From: Amygdalobacter indicium
GTDB lineage: Bacteria; Bacillota; Clostridia; Saccharofermentanales; Fastidiosipilaceae
Direction: 5' to 3'
NCBI RefSeq assembly: GCF_029101545.1
Contig: NZ_CP118866.1
Location: forward strand, 1,240,001-1,304,000
DNA: 64,000 nucleotides
Under the pieces are notes generated by a model. That model was not told the origin of the DNA. It ran no database searches and saw only the letters and a program-made list of their open reading frames with translations. The translations under genes were made by a program, and so were the position numbers. This document shows, piece after piece, positions 43,830-52,554 of the stretch. Positions within the stretch are counted from its first letter, which is position 1. Each line of letters opens with the position of its first letter.

Positions 43830-45032
43830 CTAATGCAAAAAGTCACAAACTGCAGCTAAATAAATAGCCACAGCCGAAGTTAAACTTGACTCAGATACAT
43901 CAAAGTGAGACGAATGATTGGAATAATAGTGACCTTGAGCATCTGTCAGTGAATTAAGCAGAAAGAAATAAGTTCCCGGTATCTCATCTAAGAAATACGC
44001 CATATCATCGCCGCCCATTGTCGGCTTTTCTAAAGTTATTACTTTGTCCGGGAATAATTCCCGCGCCAACTCTTCAATTCTTTGCGTAAATTTCGGGTCA
44101 TTTTTCAAAATCGGATAGTAACGTTCATACTTAAGTTCTGCCTGTCCCCCGTAAGTTTGAGCAATTCCTTGTGCAATTTCGCCGATTCTTCTTTCAATCA
44201 GATCCTGCACTTCGGCTTTCAAACTACGACTGGTCCCTGTCAAAACAACTTTATCGGGAATTATATTCTGTGTAAATCCGCCTACAATTTTGCAAACTGA
44301 AACAACTGCTCTTTCTACCGGCGGAATTTCACGTGACACAATTTTTTGTAAAGCTAATATTACCTCTGCCGCAATCACAATCGGATCAATACTTCTGTCA
44401 GGATTGGCACCGTGACCGCTTTTACCGATTATGGTCAAAGTAAACTTATCCATGGCTGCCATTAATGCTCCGCTTTTGAATGCGATTTTGCCATTGGGAA
44501 CACCTTCCAGCAAATTGCCTCCATGTAAGCCGATAACAGCCTGCGGGCGAGGATTTGCCAAAGCACCTTCTTTAATCATGGGCAGCGCACCTCCGGGAAT
44601 TTCTTCACCCGGCTGGAATAAGAATTTTACCGTGCCGTGGAACAATTCCGGATGTTTCTGCAAAATAACGGCAGTTGTTAGAGCAACGGCCATATGCGTA
44701 TCATGGCCGCAAGCGTGCATTAATCCCGGATGTTTCGAGGCAAAAGGCAATCCGGTTTCTTCGTTAATCGGCAATCCGTCCATATCAGCTCTGATTGCCA
44801 GGCATTTTTCCTGCTGCCGGTCCGAAGCTTTTCGGCCTTTAACTTGGGCAACTACAGCATTGCCGGCCAAAAGAAGCTGATATTCAATTCCGTATTCTTG
44901 TAAGACCTTTTGTAAGTACTTACTTGTCTCCGGTAAATTCAGTTCCAACTCCGGTATTTCGTGTAAATCCCGTCTGAATTTTATACACAAACTCTCATAT
45001 TCTAAAGCTAACGCTCTAACATCAGTTAACAT
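43830..45032 (-). CDS. M20D-family amidohydrolase
   Basis: A 400-residue metal-dependent hydrolase that cleaves N-acyl amino acids or related amides. M20D hallmarks are RRDLHEIPEL, ADMDGLPI, HACGHDTHMAVAL (metal ligands), FQPGEEIPGGA (catalytic Glu), GLHGG, and GKSGHGANPDRSIDPI in the dimer domain. The closest known activities are hippurate, IAA-amino acid and N-acetyl-amino acid hydrolysis. It is the first gene of the M20/membrane cluster, behind a consensus promoter. Confidence 0.88.
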   Translation of the reverse strand: MLTDVRALALEYESLCIKFRRDLHEIPELELNLPETSKYLQKVLQEYGIEYQLLLAGNAVVAQVKGRKASDRQQEKCLAIRADMDGLPINEETGLPFASKHPGLMHACGHDTHMAVALTTAVILQKHPELFHGTVKFLFQPGEEIPGGALPMIKEGALANPRPQAVIGLHGGNLLEGVPNGKIAFKSGALMAAMDKFTLTIIGKSGHGANPDRSIDPIVIAAEVILALQKIVSREIPPVERAVVSVCKIVGGFTQNIIPDKVVLTGTSRSLKAEVQDLIERRIGEIAQGIAQTYGGQAELKYERYYPILKNDPKFTQRIEELARELFPDKVITLEKPTMGGDDMAYFLDEIPGTYFFLLNSLTDAQGHYYSNHSSHFDVSESSLTSAVAIYLAAVCDFLH

Positions 45033-45081
45033 TCAGCCACACTTTCCTTGATAAGCTCTTCTGTAACGTTTTCTTAAAGGC

Positions 45082-45109
45082 GTCTTTTATATGTCTTTAT
45101 TACGTCTTT
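45082..45109. repeat. Three GTCTTT repeats at 11-bp steps (probable operator)
   Basis: GTCTTT (AAAGAC on the other strand) starts at 45082, 45093 and 45104, exactly 11 bases apart. The repeats lie directly downstream of the -10 element of the M20 cluster promoter, overlapping its start site and early leader. The step is about one helical turn, as expected for a protein binding one DNA face. Confidence 0.55.
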
Positions 45110-45116
45110 AATTAGA

Positions 45117-45144
45117 ATTATACACAAAGGCTGCTTCTTGTCAA
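45117..45144 (-). promoter_or_regulatory. Consensus promoter of the M20 cluster
   Basis: On the minus strand TTGACA (45144-45139) and TATAAT (45122-45117) are spaced by 16 bases with a TG before the -10. Transcription would start near 45110, giving a leader of about 75 bases. Confidence 0.75.
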
Positions 45145-45220
45145 TTAAAAATTGTGCATTTTCACAAATATCGTTTTTTCGTTATTCATTAAAGTGCTTT
45201 ACTGCGGAACACCTTCTTTT

Positions 45221-45230
45221 TTGTTATAAT
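45221..45230 (+). promoter_or_regulatory. Extended -10 promoter of the divergent regulator
   Basis: TG-T-TATAAT (45222-45230) has no clear -35. Its expected start point is at or next to the A of the ATG at 45237, so the message would be leaderless. Confidence 0.55.
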
Positions 45231-45236
45231 TCACAC

Positions 45237-46442
45237 ATGAGAATATTATTGATAGGAACAAAAAAATCCGTACAGGAAATTAAAGATATGGTAGCCGATT
45301 TGGCGGTAGAAATTGTCTGTTGCTATGCCGAAGATACATCCAACATAAAATTTCAGATTGCCTCTTTACCCTCTAATATTGACGGCATCTTCGCTACCGG
45401 TAAGGCTGTATACTACGAAGTGATCAATAATTTTCATCCTACCGTCCCTATTTTTTATGCCAAACGTTTGGTCTTGGGTTTCAGTAAATGTATAGTGTCT
45501 TATTTACACAGTAAAAATCGTTATGAAAAACCGCTTTTCGATATTATAGACAAGAAGCTGGTAGAATATCTAATTGCCCAATATGAATTGAATTTTAAGC
45601 AAACAACTGTCATCGAGTATGATCAACAGGTAAGTGAAAGCAACTATCTTCTATCCTACATTGAGCTTTATAAGCAGGGTAAAGTTGACGTAATTTTTAC
45701 AGCTTTCGGTTACACTTATGATACATTGAAGAGTTTAAATATTCCCTGTTATCGTATTCCGGTTACGAAATATGATTTGATGGCCGATTTTCAAAAACTG
45801 ATCCGGGAAATTGAATTGGAAAGTAATAAACATAAAAACATCACGGTCCACAACTTGATTTTTGCTGCCTCTCCTGATGAGCAAGAACGTTTTTTCAACG
45901 ATTATGCCTCTTTCGTACAAGGTATTTATTTGAATAGTAACGGGCGTCATTTAGTAATAAGTAATTTTTGCTCCAACATCGATCAATTATGTCTTTATCT
46001 GCAAAACAGTCTGGATGAAGCGACTAGAAGTAAGCTGAGAATAAGTATTGCCGACGGCAACAATATTCAGAATTGCATTGCCAACTCCATTTACGCTCAT
46101 TCTTTTACTGATGCTGATTATCCTTTGGCAATTTACACGGAGCGCAAAATTAAGCGCTTGAATTTTTCTGCCGATACGCAGGCAATATCTATTGATATTG
46201 TAAGTGAAATTTCCGGAAAAACCGGAATTTTGCGCAAGCATTTATACAAGCTGTTCAATTATTTACAAATTAATAAGCGTGATACGGTCACGGCGGCTGA
46301 ATTAGCTGAGATTTTAGGTTTAACCAAACGTTCGGCCAATAGGATTATTAATTCTTTAATTCAAGCGAAATATGCTGATGAAGTGGCAATATACAGTGAT
46401 TCTATCGGCCGGAGAGAAAAATGTATTAAGCTGCTCTACTAG
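45237..46442 (+). CDS. Predicted transcriptional regulator of the M20 cluster
   Basis: A 401-residue protein I cannot place in a named family. The N-terminal part (about 1-190) with MRILLIGTKKSVQEI, and GKVDVIFTAFGYTYDTLKSLNIPCYRIP recalls the PrpR_N-like sensor fold of sigma-54-type regulators, but there is no AAA+ domain. The C-terminal 75 residues contain a winged-helix-like segment, TVTAAELAEILGLTKRSANRIINSLIQAKYADEV. The longer frame to 45138 includes the promoters and has no ribosome binding site, so ATG 45237 is preferred. Divergence from the M20 operon suggests that this is its regulator. Confidence 0.65.
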   Translation: MRILLIGTKKSVQEIKDMVADLAVEIVCCYAEDTSNIKFQIASLPSNIDGIFATGKAVYYEVINNFHPTVPIFYAKRLVLGFSKCIVSYLHSKNRYEKPLFDIIDKKLVEYLIAQYELNFKQTTVIEYDQQVSESNYLLSYIELYKQGKVDVIFTAFGYTYDTLKSLNIPCYRIPVTKYDLMADFQKLIREIELESNKHKNITVHNLIFAASPDEQERFFNDYASFVQGIYLNSNGRHLVISNFCSNIDQLCLYLQNSLDEATRSKLRISIADGNNIQNCIANSIYAHSFTDADYPLAIYTERKIKRLNFSADTQAISIDIVSEISGKTGILRKHLYKLFNYLQINKRDTVTAAELAEILGLTKRSANRIINSLIQAKYADEVAIYSDSIGRREKCIKLLY

Positions 46443-46474
46443 CCTTTTCCTGCAGTTGCAGTTACAGAATGAAA

Positions 46475-46510
46475 GAAAAACGGCGCCGGTAATTTTCACC
46501 CCGACGCCGC
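46475..46510 (-). terminator. Terminator of the large adhesin gene
   Basis: Leftward, CGGCGTCGG pairs with CCGGCGCCG over nine positions and is followed by TTTTTC, about 35 bases after the stop codon. Confidence 0.7.
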
Positions 46511-46541
46511 CGATTAAGCGATCAACAAATTAGCTAACAAA

Positions 46542-49500
46542 TTAATGTTTTTTCTTATAGACAAGCGAGAACAGAAGTGCGGCCAAGGTGACCAAGGATA
46601 AACTCGAGCCGGCTACTTCGCCTGTCTTGCTGACGGCATGTGCTTTTCTCTTGTTCTCATTATTGGTCACAGTTGTAGTTTCCTGTATCGGCGTGGACTC
46701 CCCTGCAGTCGGTGCAGGTCCCGGTTGCGGTGCAGGTCCAGGCCCCGGTTGTGGTGCAGGACCAGGGCCAGGTTGCGGCGCAGGCTGCGGTTCATCGCTC
46801 AAACCTATCGGGCTGTCCAACTTACCCGTACCACTTACAGTCGCCGCCTGCAGCTTCAGTTTTCCTTGCTGCAGCGAGAACTTCAAAGGCTCGGAATTCA
46901 ACTTGTAACCTTTGGGGGCAACAGTTTCCTGCAAAACATAATCACCGTCGGCCAAATCAAAAATGTAAATCCGGCCTGCAGCATTGGTCGTATAATTATG
47001 CAAAACTTTATCGCCCTGCTTCAAAACATACTGCGCATCGGCCACCGGAATTGCAGCATCCTTCGCATTCGTTTTCGCAAAGACGAAGAAATTGCCCTTT
47101 TTCATATCCGCCCAGGCGGCATAGGTTTTCACATCGGCCGTAACTTGTCCGGTTGCCTTGATCTCTTTTCCGTTAACCAGAGCATTGACCTTATTGGAAA
47201 TAGTATCGGCAGTCAAATCGGTCGGAACCAACGATGTTTCATATTCAATATGATATGCAATCTTCTTATCGTTTGCAGGTTGCGGCAGAACGAAATGCAA
47301 CTGATGCTGCTTCCGATCATAAGTGACAACGACTTTGCCCGCGGCCGCTTGGTGCACAAGTTCACAAGCTGTAAACTTGGTCTGATCGTAGCCTGAAGTT
47401 TCCAGAGAACTGTTGCAGGTAATTTTGAATTTGCTCAAATCCACTTGTCCGGCGGCATCAACATAGACACCGACATTCTTATCCAAAGTATCAATCAGCT
47501 CCACTTTCTCCAAATTCGCCGTGTACGGACGATAATCAATTTTCCAAGTGATGACGGTATTTCCTTTATCCGTTGTCTGCAAAGTCGGTACAGTCTTTTC
47601 CAATAACAACATTTTGGCATCGAAATCGCATTTGGCGGTATGGGGCAGCTTGTCGTTGAAGCTTAATTCCACTTCATTGCTCATGGTGCTGCCGTTATCT
47701 CCTTGGATTGAATTTTGCAAAAGTTCGGCGAAATCCGCCTCCGGCACCTGCAATTTGTAAACGAGGATATAAGTCTGACTGTTGTAGTTCTTAAATTTCC
47801 AAGTTGCAGTATTCGGGGTAAAATCGAGAATTTGGGCTGCCTCGGCGGCGCTCAGGCGTTTGACAGCCTGTGCATCCTCACCGTATTGGTACTGACCGTT
47901 GGAGTTATCGTAGAGGCCGCTAAAGAAGAACCTTTGCCCGAGCTTGTAAGCGGATTTTTGCGCCTGATAAAGCACGAAATTCTCTTGATCTTTAATCGGG
48001 GCAATCTTCCAACCTGCAGGCAGCTTATCTTTGAGGACAAGTTGACTGAAATCAACATTTTTCAGGCTGTCGGTCGCCAGCGTTTTCTGATAATCGGCAA
48101 AGTTTATGCCCATGGCGTTGACTGTCACGCGGAAATAGATAGCGTGATCCTGACAATCCAATAATTTATCCTGAGCAGCACCGGCATTATTGATGCTGCC
48201 GACATTTTCAAGATCAACGTTGCGCGGCAAAATCCGCTTGCTGAGAATATCGCCTTCCAGATGGTAACGTTCTTCGCTCGTTTGTATATTTTTGAGAGAA
48301 GGGTCGCCGGAGAAAACTACGGTATTTCTCTGATGCAAATATACATCATGGTTATTAGCTTGCATGGACAATTTATGCGCCGTAGAGAATTCGCCCTCCT
48401 TGCCGCTGAGCAAATTTTGCAGCTGTGTTTTGAGGGTAAACTCGTGTTTCAAAGCTTTCTGCTCGGATGCTTTGGGACTGATTACCAGAATTTCTCCGAC
48501 TTTTTTGTCACCGCACTTCAGCGGCACGATTTTGTCCAAATTCAAAGTGGTCGAGGCAAATGAGTTTTTGACATAAGCGATATTCCAGTTAATCGGCCAG
48601 CTTAGTTCTACCGGGTCATCACCGTAGTTGTAACTCAAGCGGAAATAAGTGTTCAGCACCTTGCTGTCGAAGCCCTCGGCCTGCAGGCCTTTGGAGCTTT
48701 TATAATCCGCTTTTAAGGCGTTGTAATCACCGTAATAGAATATTTCGTAAAATTTGCCGTCCTTGGAAGGGAACATATTGTCGTATTCCAAGTTAATTTT
48801 CCAAGGCAATATTCCCTGGCGCAAATCGTCGGCATCAGGATCGTTAATCGTCGTTTTGGTCAAGGTCGGTGCTGCCTGATAAGAGGCGGAGGAGTCGGCG
48901 CTGAAGGCGTCCTGCGGTAAAGGTTTGTTCGCCCAGTCTTTCGGGCCGACAGTAACTGTCGCTATGTTCTTCAACAATTCCTGTTCATAGGATTTGTAAA
49001 GGCCATCATCCTCATCATCGGCGTTAAGTAAAATCGCTTGGCTCAAATTCACGTCGGGAGCAAACACATGGCTGATCTGCAGGACATATTCGCCCGTCAT
49101 TTCCGGCAGGAATATACCTGTCGCCTGTAACAGTTTTTTATCTTTCGGTATGGCTATTTGCGGTGCTTTCTCACCTACGTTATAGGCCTGTGTTTTGTCA
49201 GGCTGCGCCGGAATCTCGCTGACGGTATTAACAGTCACCGGCTGTAATTCTTCTTTGCCGTTATTGACGACTTTTCTTTGCAGTGTCAATTTGGTTGCTT
49301 TCGGTTTCGGCAAGTTCGCTTTGGTGGGAATCAGCAGTGTATCGATAATCCAGGCATTACCGAGCTTTTGCTTGTCTTTGCCAAAATCGACCGTCCAGTT
49401 GACAATTTGATCATGCGTATTTTTATCTTCCTCAACTCCTGCCAGTTTCTTGGTCACGGTTAAGTTTCTTTCAACTGTGATGGAAGCTGCGGCGGACGCT

Positions 49501-50519
49501 ACCTGTTCCTGTCCCTGCAATAAAAGCGCCGTATTTTCGACTTTTTTGCTCTTTCCCTGTTTATCCGTCTCGCTCCAAATTATTTGCGTGTTAAATTTGA
49601 TTTCCGGCTGCCCGGGTGTCGCTGCTTGGGCAGAGTCTGTTTCTGTTAAAGTGTAAGTTAACAATTTGTTCGCGGCATCATAAGTCGGTTTAACTTTTTG
49701 GCCGTTTACGGTAAAGGTGTCGGCAATGTAATCGCCTACCTGACTCAAATCTTCTTTGATTGTCAAGCCGGCTAAAGAGACTTGTTTATTATTTTTTTGT
49801 CCTTGGGGCGTCAAAGTCCAACTTGCCGTATGTTCATCTACAACTGTACCGCTTTTGTTCATGCTGTATGTTGCTTTCGGCGCGTGCGGGTCTGCCGGCA
49901 ATTTGACCGGAATATTCTTGTCCAAAACCTGTATATGGTCAACCGGCTCATCCGGTTTATCCGGCTTAGTGTCCGCTGCAAACGGGGCTTCAAAGCTGAC
50001 TGTCAGTTCCGTCCAGGCGTTTTGTTCATAATTGAACTTGCCTTTAGGGTCGTTTTCCAAGCTTTGGAATTTAATTTTGGCCTTGGTTACGCCGTCATTA
50101 TCCTTGCTGATAACGATGTTGCCGATAGTTTGCTTGCTGGTGGCTAAATACACCGGAATTGCTTTAGTTGCATCTCCCTTGTAAGAAAAATTCTTACCTA
50201 AAACTATTTCGGCATAATCTCCCTCGTCAACCTGCATGGCCGCCGTTTTGCCCTGTTCTTTATAGGCTTCCAAGTTACGGTTGTCGACGATGGCAAAGCT
50301 GAAGGCAAACTGCAAATTAAAAGGTTTGGTCCAATCTATTTTGTCGCTTGCAATCTCCGCTCCGCCCTGTTTGAAAACAAACTGCAGGTTCTGCAACTGT
50401 TTGCTCTTGTCTTTCGCATCGGCTGTTGCTGTTGCTGCAAGCGGTCGTATGAAAGCTGTGGTTAATATCATTAAAATCGCAATACTGAAAGCGAATGTCT
50501 TAAATCCAAGTTTACGCAT
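46542..50519 (-). CDS. Large isopeptide-type surface protein with a C-terminal sorting-like signal
   Basis: A 1325-residue secreted wall protein. A signal peptide occupies about residues 1-35. The body contains repeated immunoglobulin-like domains of the adhesin type (for example DKNIPVKLPADPHAPKAT; NKVNALVNGKEI). Near the C-terminus a SpaA/Cna_B-type domain (about 1165-1245) has VADAQYVLKQGDKVL and the closing GDYVLQETVAPKGYKL, with a likely intramolecular Lys-Asn bond. A PQPGPGPA repeat spacer follows. The end reads VSKTGE, a hydrophobic helix and YKKKH. This is the layout of a sortase substrate but the motif is not LPxTG. The ATG at 50519 follows GGAGAG; upstream ATG 50543 is less suited. 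Confidence 0.85.
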   Translation of the reverse strand: MRKLGFKTFAFSIAILMILTTAFIRPLAATATADAKDKSKQLQNLQFVFKQGGAEIASDKIDWTKPFNLQFAFSFAIVDNRNLEAYKEQGKTAAMQVDEGDYAEIVLGKNFSYKGDATKAIPVYLATSKQTIGNIVISKDNDGVTKAKIKFQSLENDPKGKFNYEQNAWTELTVSFEAPFAADTKPDKPDEPVDHIQVLDKNIPVKLPADPHAPKATYSMNKSGTVVDEHTASWTLTPQGQKNNKQVSLAGLTIKEDLSQVGDYIADTFTVNGQKVKPTYDAANKLLTYTLTETDSAQAATPGQPEIKFNTQIIWSETDKQGKSKKVENTALLLQGQEQVASAAASITVERNLTVTKKLAGVEEDKNTHDQIVNWTVDFGKDKQKLGNAWIIDTLLIPTKANLPKPKATKLTLQRKVVNNGKEELQPVTVNTVSEIPAQPDKTQAYNVGEKAPQIAIPKDKKLLQATGIFLPEMTGEYVLQISHVFAPDVNLSQAILLNADDEDDGLYKSYEQELLKNIATVTVGPKDWANKPLPQDAFSADSSASYQAAPTLTKTTINDPDADDLRQGILPWKINLEYDNMFPSKDGKFYEIFYYGDYNALKADYKSSKGLQAEGFDSKVLNTYFRLSYNYGDDPVELSWPINWNIAYVKNSFASTTLNLDKIVPLKCGDKKVGEILVISPKASEQKALKHEFTLKTQLQNLLSGKEGEFSTAHKLSMQANNHDVYLHQRNTVVFSGDPSLKNIQTSEERYHLEGDILSKRILPRNVDLENVGSINNAGAAQDKLLDCQDHAIYFRVTVNAMGINFADYQKTLATDSLKNVDFSQLVLKDKLPAGWKIAPIKDQENFVLYQAQKSAYKLGQRFFFSGLYDNSNGQYQYGEDAQAVKRLSAAEAAQILDFTPNTATWKFKNYNSQTYILVYKLQVPEADFAELLQNSIQGDNGSTMSNEVELSFNDKLPHTAKCDFDAKMLLLEKTVPTLQTTDKGNTVITWKIDYRPYTANLEKVELIDTLDKNVGVYVDAAGQVDLSKFKITCNSSLETSGYDQTKFTACELVHQAAAGKVVVTYDRKQHQLHFVLPQPANDKKIAYHIEYETSLVPTDLTADTISNKVNALVNGKEIKATGQVTADVKTYAAWADMKKGNFFVFAKTNAKDAAIPVADAQYVLKQGDKVLHNYTTNAAGRIYIFDLADGDYVLQETVAPKGYKLNSEPLKFSLQQGKLKLQAATVSGTGKLDSPIGLSDEPQPAPQPGPGPAPQPGPGPAPQPGPAPTAGESTPIQETTTVTNNENKRKAHAVSKTGEVAGSSLSLVTLAALLFSLVYKKKH
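46715..46800 (-). repeat. Pro-Gly-Gln repeat coding region
   Basis: Short tandem units coding for PQPGPGPA, repeated about three times, make the wall-spanning spacer of the adhesin. They create long artefactual open frames on the opposite strand. Confidence 0.75.
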
Positions 50520-50633
50520 ATACTCTCCGTGTCGATTATACATTTATCTCCCGACTCCCTCACCATATACCTCCGACTTTCGGCTGTCAACAGTTATTTA
50601 CCGGCTGCAAAGCGTTTAGCGACGAGTAAGGAA

Positions 50634-50660
50634 AAGCCGCTTCCGAGAAGCGGCTTGATT
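50634..50660. terminator. Terminator of the maltodextrin operon
   Basis: AAGCCGCTTC and GAAGCGGCTT form a perfect 10-bp stem with a three-base loop. TTTTCC follows on the leftward strand and GATTTT on the other. Confidence 0.75.
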
Positions 50661-50795
50661 TTACCAGCTGCATTGATATATGCGTTCTCCCTGCAAACTA
50701 TTATTTTTCGCAGAAATAGGCCGTATCATTAAATTTAATACTAGCAATCCAAGTCCTAAGCTGACTAGCAGTTTTGAAATTTTTCCTTTATTCAT
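50661..50795 (-). CDS. Small protein with signal-peptide or membrane helix, 44 residues
   Basis: A 44-codon frame overlaps the end of the GH13 gene by a few bases (its ATG lies in GATGAATAA) and ends a few bases before a terminator. The product begins MNKGKISK, has a hydrophobic stretch LLVSLGLGLLVLNLM, then IRPISAKNN and ends in a Cys-Ser-Trp tail. This is the layout of a short secreted or membrane peptide. GGGAG stands 10 bases before the ATG. No homologue is known to me. Translation coupling with the GH13 gene is likely if it is real. Confidence 0.45.
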   Translation of the reverse strand: MNKGKISKLLVSLGLGLLVLNLMIRPISAKNNSLQGERIYQCSW

Positions 50796-52527
50796 CTTCT
50801 TCAATCTCCCAAATTGCATAAGCATATGGCATCATCGTATGTTCGTCCTGATTGTAACCGTAGCTGAATATCGGTGTTTCAGAGGGTAAATTGACAAATT
50901 GTTCATTCACACAAGCTGATACATTAAGAGCTACAACTACTTTTTTTCTCCCCCTTGCCCGAGCGAAAACAAAATTACCGGCCGGAGAATAATCAAGGAC
51001 CTGAAAACTCCCGCTTACTAAGCATTCATTATTTTGACGAATTCGGATCAAATGCTGAAAAAAGTTCCGATCATCAATTATAGCTTTATCCCACGGCATA
51101 GCGCCTCGCCACGAGTATTCATCTTCCCCCTGTACCCCCAATTCGTCACCGTAAAACACACAAGGAACTCCGACAGCCGTAAATAAAAAGACTTCCGCCA
51201 AATAAAAACGCTCAGGGCAAATACACAAACTTCTGAAACGGCTGACATCATGACTATCCAACAAATTTAATTGACCTTGAACGATAGGAAAAGGATAACG
51301 CCAATTCATTTTTATTAATCTGCTGTTAAATTCGGCCGCATCTATTTTACCGCTTGCGAAAAAGTCACGACAATGTCTGCGAAAATCATAATTCATAGTT
51401 GAATCGAACATATCACCTTGCAGCCAGCATGCAGCATCTTCCCAAATTTCGGCAATTAAAACACTGTCAGACTTGGCTTTTTTAGCTACTTTTCGAAATG
51501 CTCGCCAAAAGTCCTTATCCAATTCATTAGCAACATCCAAACGCCACCCGTCTACATCAAATTCTTCAATCCAATAACGACAAACATCCAAAAAATAATT
51601 ACGAACTTCCGGATTGGAACTATTCAATTTCGGCATTTTCGGCTCATAAGCAAAGCAGGAATATTGCGGTTTCTCGCCGCTTTCCGGTCGCCTTACCGGG
51701 AACTGCAAATTATAAAACCAGTCTTTATAACGTGAATTTTCACCATTTTTGACAACATCATCAAAAGCGAAAAAATACCAACTGCAATGATTGAAAACAC
51801 CATCTATAATTATGTGCATTCCTCGTGCATGTACAGCTTGTACAAGTTCTCTAAAATCGGCATCAGTGCCCAGATTAGGAGATACATGATAATAATCAAG
51901 CAAGTCATAGCGATGATATTCTGCTGCCGTAAAAATAGGATTCAGATACAAACAGTTAAAACCCAACTCGGTAATATAATCGATATTTGCAATTATTCCT
52001 CTTATCGTACCGCCCAAACGGGAATGTAATGTTTGTCCGGTCTTTTGGTCAAAAAAGGATTTAGCTTGACAGCTCAGATTTCTTGCAGAATCGGCAAAAC
52101 TATCAGGAAATATATTATAAACAACAGCTTTCTTCAACCATGCCGGCACATCGCTTATTTCTTCTCGCCGTATAAAAGGGTACTGATAAAACTCACTGCG
52201 CTCAGTCGGTATAGTTTTTGCCATAATGTCCGCATACAAATACAACGTTTCCTTTGCCGATTCCAAGGAAAAATAATAACATACTCGATCATATTCACTA
52301 TTTATCGTGGTTTCATAATAATCGAAGTAATCATCACTTGCTACTTTTTCCATATTTTGGGGACGAAATCGTACTTGAGGATGCGGGTCAACTCGATCTC
52401 CGTAAAATAAAGTACATCTTTTTAAGTTATTTCTTGCTGCCTGCAGTCTGATTGTTAAGCAATATTCTGCCGGTGCATAAGCAAATTCCGATAGCGGTCT
52501 ATGCCGTACGGCCTGTCTATTAATCAT
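50788..52527 (-). CDS. GH13 alpha-amylase-family enzyme, neopullulanase/cyclomaltodextrinase-like
   Basis: A 579-residue intracellular glucosidase acting on imported maltodextrins. The N-terminal 120 residues form a beta-sandwich-like domain as in neopullulanases. The catalytic barrel has GVFNHCS (region I), GWRLDVANELD (nucleophile Asp, region II), LIAEIWED (acid Glu, region III) and LLDSHDVSRF (region IV). There is no signal peptide. It is the last large gene of the MalEFG-like cluster, 27 bases after the second permease. Confidence 0.9.
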   Translation of the reverse strand: MINRQAVRHRPLSEFAYAPAEYCLTIRLQAARNNLKRCTLFYGDRVDPHPQVRFRPQNMEKVASDDYFDYYETTINSEYDRVCYYFSLESAKETLYLYADIMAKTIPTERSEFYQYPFIRREEISDVPAWLKKAVVYNIFPDSFADSARNLSCQAKSFFDQKTGQTLHSRLGGTIRGIIANIDYITELGFNCLYLNPIFTAAEYHRYDLLDYYHVSPNLGTDADFRELVQAVHARGMHIIIDGVFNHCSWYFFAFDDVVKNGENSRYKDWFYNLQFPVRRPESGEKPQYSCFAYEPKMPKLNSSNPEVRNYFLDVCRYWIEEFDVDGWRLDVANELDKDFWRAFRKVAKKAKSDSVLIAEIWEDAACWLQGDMFDSTMNYDFRRHCRDFFASGKIDAAEFNSRLIKMNWRYPFPIVQGQLNLLDSHDVSRFRSLCICPERFYLAEVFLFTAVGVPCVFYGDELGVQGEDEYSWRGAMPWDKAIIDDRNFFQHLIRIRQNNECLVSGSFQVLDYSPAGNFVFARARGRKKVVVALNVSACVNEQFVNLPSETPIFSYGYNQDEHTMMPYAYAIWEIEEDE

Positions 52528-52554
52528 CTTCTTATCCCTTTCATTTTTATTAAA

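Noticed and set aside
46588..48576. Long plus-strand frames opposite the adhesin gene
   Set aside because: They arise from biased codon use and Pro/Gly repeats of the real gene; they have Cys/Arg-rich, non-protein-like translations and no start signals.
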